From AWTP1-13 sp039808585 (GTDB lineage: Bacteria; Pseudomonadota; Alphaproteobacteria; Rhizobiales; Hyphomicrobiaceae), in assembly GCA_039808585.1 (NCBI GenBank), contig JBDHTJ010000001.1:1-64000 (forward strand): a stretch of 64,000 nucleotides of DNA, written 5' to 3'. This document shows, piece by piece, positions 61,293 through 64,000 of this stretch (position 1 is the first letter of the stretch; each line of letters starts with the position of its first letter). Under the pieces are notes generated by a model. It did no database searches. It saw nothing but the letters and a program-made list of their open reading frames with translations, and was not told the origin of the DNA. The translations under genes were made by a program, and so were the position numbers.

Positions 61293-62834
61293 TCAACGTT
61301 TCTCGGCGGTGGCCGGATCAGTGGCAGCCTTGAGGTAGGCAATGAGTGCGGCCCGCTGGCTGGCGTCGGTCATGCGCTGCAGCGGCATCTTGGAGCCGGG
61401 CGTGTAGGTGTCGGGCCCCTCGGCGAACAGGCGGTCCACCGTTTCCTCGTTCCAAACGATATCCATGGAGCGCAGGGCGTCGGAATAAGGATAGCCCGGC
61501 AGCGTGCCGATCCTGCGGCCGAACACCCCCCACAGCGTGGGGCCGGCACGGTTGCCGCCGTCCTTCTCCAGCGTGTGGCAGATGCTGCATTTGCGCGCGA
61601 ACTGAAGCTCCCCCGCAGCCAGGATGTCGTTGCCCTCCGGGCGCACCTGGAAGCGCCGGGGCCCGGCGTTGGCCAGCGGCTCGAACGCCTCGCGTGGCGC
61701 GATCCGCCAGAGCGTGGCGAAGTCGTCGAGACCGCCGTAATAGAGCCCCGTCCCGTCCGCGACGAACGCCATCGCCCAGATGGGCCCGAACAGGTTGCGA
61801 TAGTCTTCCACCTCCGCCGCGTCCGGCAGGCGGAACACGCGGATGCGCCCGTCGCCGCTGCCGATGGCGGCAAGCCCGGGCTTGGCCGTCACCGCCACCG
61901 AGAGGATGGGCCGCTCCACCGCCGGCAACTCTTTGATCAGCGCCCCGCTCGCAGCATCGACGATCCCGGAAGCTCCGTTGAGCGCTCCATAGAGCAGGTT
62001 GCCGTCGGGCAGACGGGCCAGAACATTCACGCCCCAGCCGTTCTGGTAGAGCGGACGCAGGAACTCGCCCTTGCTGCTCCACGCGCCGATCGTGCCGTCT
62101 GCGCTCGCCGTGAAGATGCTCTGTCCGTCCGCGGAAAAGACGGCCGCATTCACCGGCCCCTTGTGTTCAGTGAGGACGGGCCCGGGCTTCAGATCTTTCA
62201 GGTCCCATAACCGCCCAGTGCGTTCCCAACTCGCGCTGACGGCCCAGCGGCCGTCGGGCGACAGCGAAAGCCCCACGACCTTCGCCTCATGCCCCTCGAA
62301 GCGGTGGACGAGCGTGCGCGTGGCCAGATCCCAGACCGCGATCTTGCCGTCATCGGCCGCGGCCAGCACGCGCGTTGAGCCCGGTATGAAGGCCACTGCA
62401 TTCACCGCGCCGCCATGGTCTTCCAGTCGCGCGACCGCCGTCGGATCCTCGCGCGTCACGTCCCACGCCATGAGGCTGTAGTCGAACGAGCCGGTGAGGA
62501 TGCGGCCGCTCGCAAGGTCCGAGGCAATCGCCTTGATCGGCCCGCCGTGGCCGAGCAGGTTCCCCTTGCCCGCCCGCCGTTGCCGCAGGGCCTCGGCGCG
62601 ACCGGGGCGCGGCGCAGCCTCTGCCGGAGGAGCGGACGCAGAAGGCGACGGGGGCGCAGCTGCGGGCGGCCCCGCCGTCGATTGCGCGTGTGCCAACGGG
62701 GTGATTGTCAGCTGAACAGCGAGACAGCACGCAAGGAGCGTCAACAGACAGCTCGGCGCCACCCGAGAGGCATCGCGCGACGAGGCGCGACGCCAGCCCG
62801 GACGGGCCGTCACAGCGCCGCCTGCACGCCTCAT
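61293..62834 (-). CDS. Exported WD40-repeat/cytochrome c fusion protein
   Basis: A 513-residue protein. A long basic start and a hydrophobic stretch (SCLLTLLACCLAVQLTITPL) ending AHAQS form a signal peptide, then an Ala/Pro-rich linker. At about 85-400 lie seven or so WD40 blades (e.g. HGGPIKAIASDLASGRILTG; GDGRIRVFRLPD). The C-terminal class I cytochrome c domain has the heme motif CSICH at 416-420 and a likely axial Met483 in KMPL. It should be a periplasmic electron carrier on a beta-propeller scaffold. Its ATG overlaps the cytochrome b gene stop (ATGA). Confidence 0.88.
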   Translation of the reverse strand: MRRAGGAVTARPGWRRASSRDASRVAPSCLLTLLACCLAVQLTITPLAHAQSTAGPPAAAPPSPSASAPPAEAAPRPGRAEALRQRRAGKGNLLGHGGPIKAIASDLASGRILTGSFDYSLMAWDVTREDPTAVARLEDHGGAVNAVAFIPGSTRVLAAADDGKIAVWDLATRTLVHRFEGHEAKVVGLSLSPDGRWAVSASWERTGRLWDLKDLKPGPVLTEHKGPVNAAVFSADGQSIFTASADGTIGAWSSKGEFLRPLYQNGWGVNVLARLPDGNLLYGALNGASGIVDAASGALIKELPAVERPILSVAVTAKPGLAAIGSGDGRIRVFRLPDAAEVEDYRNLFGPIWAMAFVADGTGLYYGGLDDFATLWRIAPREAFEPLANAGPRRFQVRPEGNDILAAGELQFARKCSICHTLEKDGGNRAGPTLWGVFGRRIGTLPGYPYSDALRSMDIVWNEETVDRLFAEGPDTYTPGSKMPLQRMTDASQRAALIAYLKAATDPATAEKR

Positions 62835-63964
62835 TCGGCGGGCGCCATCCTGGCCCCGCCTGCATCCGCCACGCGAGCGTTTCCGAGCTTCTTGATCTCT
62901 TCCTCGGCCCACAGGCTGTGATGCTCCTTGGCCCAGTTCACATCCACTTCGCCCGATCCCATGGCGTCGAACGCGCCCTGCATGCCCACCGTTCCGATGT
63001 AGATGTGGGCGATGATCACCACCATCATCGCCAGCGCGACGATGCCGTGCCAGCTGGTGGCGTATTGCATCTCTTCCACCGGCGTGAGGTTCGTCGGGAA
63101 GCTGAAACCCAACAGGTTGATGAGTTCGAAGGTCTTGCCGAACATCGCCGTCTGGAACGGGAACAGCAGTGCGATGCCTGAGAGCGACAGCGACACGCCC
63201 GAGAACATCACCAGCCAGAACAGGATCTTCTGCCCTGCATTGAACTTCCATGAGGGCGGGTGCGAGCCCTTCACGACCATGCCGCCGCCCTTCATCAGCC
63301 ACACCAGATCCTGCCGCGTCGGGAAGTTGTTGGCCACCCACAGCACGAAGGTCAGCGCCAGGCTCACCATGAAAGCGAACGCCACGTAGTTGTGCACCAG
63401 CTTGCCGAAGTGCGACAGCGAAGCGAACGCGTCGGGCCCCAGCACAGGCAGCAGCACGTAGCGGCCGTAGAGCACGTTGAGGCCAGTCAGGCCCAGGATC
63501 AGAAACGACGTCGCGAGCAGCCAGTGGCCGAAGCGCTCGATCGTGTTGAAGCGCACGATGGTGTAGCCCGCCCAGCCGTGATCGATGGTGATGCGGCCGC
63601 GCAAAAGGTAGAACAGCGCGAGCAGGATGATCATGCCGCCCAGGCCGTAGGCGCCGTAGGTGGGCAGCGGCCCGTTACGGAAGTTGCGCCATGCCTCGCC
63701 TTGCGACTGCACAAGCTGCCCCGCCTTCTTGTCGGGGATCGAGACTTGGCCGCTGATGCCCTCGCGCACCTTGCGCCACATCTCGATGTCGTAGTTGCCG
63801 GGCCGCTCCGGCTGCACGAGGTTGCCGCCGGGGTTCACCGCGTTGGCAGGCGGGCGAACGTTGGGATTGGGCTGGCCCTGTGCCGAGGCATCCTGGAAAT
63901 GAGCGAAAGTCAGGGCGCACAGCAGCGCGATTGCGGCGAGCATCACGACGAAGCGTGCGCGCAC
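62831..63964 (-). CDS. Formate-dehydrogenase gamma-like cytochrome b subunit
   Basis: A 377-residue membrane protein similar to FdhC/FdnI-type cytochrome b subunits. Signal peptide to about Ala28, a periplasmic Pro/Asn-rich segment, then membrane helices at about 105-122, 146-166, 188-210, 247-270 and 305-325. Possible heme ligands are His147 (RFGHWLL), His191 (VHNYVAF), His306 (SWHGIVA) and His320 (IIAHIYI). It would pass electrons from a periplasmic or membrane-bound catalytic subunit to the quinone pool. The GTG at 63964 is near the right edge and in-frame sequence continues upstream, so the true start could be outside the window. Confidence 0.88.
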   Translation of the reverse strand: MRARFVVMLAAIALLCALTFAHFQDASAQGQPNPNVRPPANAVNPGGNLVQPERPGNYDIEMWRKVREGISGQVSIPDKKAGQLVQSQGEAWRNFRNGPLPTYGAYGLGGMIILLALFYLLRGRITIDHGWAGYTIVRFNTIERFGHWLLATSFLILGLTGLNVLYGRYVLLPVLGPDAFASLSHFGKLVHNYVAFAFMVSLALTFVLWVANNFPTRQDLVWLMKGGGMVVKGSHPPSWKFNAGQKILFWLVMFSGVSLSLSGIALLFPFQTAMFGKTFELINLLGFSFPTNLTPVEEMQYATSWHGIVALAMMVVIIAHIYIGTVGMQGAFDAMGSGEVDVNWAKEHHSLWAEEEIKKLGNARVADAGGARMAPAE

Positions 63965-64000
63965 GGCGGCCTTGGCGTTCCGAGCCCGTTCGATTGACTT

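Overview
The window is GC-rich chromosomal DNA from an alphaproteobacterium, most likely of the order Hyphomicrobiales (Rhizobiales). This rests on the flagellar locus, whose order and content (motA-fliM-fliN-fliG-flhB, flgB-flgC-fliE-flgG-flgA-flgI-motE-flgH-fliL-fliP, motB-motC-fliK) are typical of that order and include its hallmark genes motC and motE. Intergenic palindromic repeats of a type common in alphaproteobacteria agree. The genus cannot be named from the sequence. No rRNA, tRNA, CRISPR array, transposase or phage gene was seen.

Layout. 0-8.3 kb: scattered metabolic genes (GYF_2-like protein, ndk, DinB-like protein, a molybdopterin oxidoreductase, a HAD-IIA hydrolase, an FkbM methyltransferase, a fluoroacetate-dehalogenase-like hydrolase, an amidase). 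8.3-11.6 kb: a three-gene MacB/DevBCA-like ABC exporter. 12.1-17.7 kb: a complete branched-chain amino-acid-type ABC importer (livHMGF, divergent from livK) plus a secreted protein of unknown function. 17.7-19.5 kb: an Lrp/AsnC regulator divergent from 4-hydroxyphenylpyruvate dioxygenase, with a perfect FNR/FixK-type box between them. 19.5-20.3 kb: a 270-bp unit perfectly duplicated in tandem, plus a partial third copy.

20.3-41.4 kb is a large flagellar locus: fliI-flgF on the minus strand, then about 20 genes on the plus strand for the C-ring, stators, proximal rod, P- and L-rings, MS-ring, hook-length control and a lytic transglycosylase. FliQ, FliR, FlhA, hook, filament and flagellar regulators are not here and must be encoded elsewhere. 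41.4-42.7 kb holds small poorly known genes (GIY-YIG-like, J-domain-like). 42.7-47.8 kb is a histidine-utilisation cluster (hutI-hutH-hutG divergent from hutF) using the formiminoglutamate deiminase/formylglutamate deformylase route but lacking hutU. 48.2-50.6 kb: fumarylacetoacetase and chorismate synthase. 50.9-52.7 kb: small secreted or membrane proteins.

52.8-57.1 kb is a MarR regulator divergent from a second Liv-type ABC system in which LivM and LivG are fused and no substrate-binding protein is present. 57.1-64 kb is a long minus-strand run: a formate-dehydrogenase-gamma-like cytochrome b, an exported WD40/cytochrome c fusion, a 41-residue membrane peptide, a 61-residue protein, a biotin/lipoate-ligase-like protein lacking the usual catalytic residues, two conserved proteins of unknown function, a quinone-oxidoreductase-like MDR protein and a VOC protein. 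This run is the best candidate in the window for a poorly described system: it looks like the accessory and electron-transfer half of a membrane-bound, formate-dehydrogenase-like respiratory enzyme whose catalytic subunits would lie just beyond the right edge.
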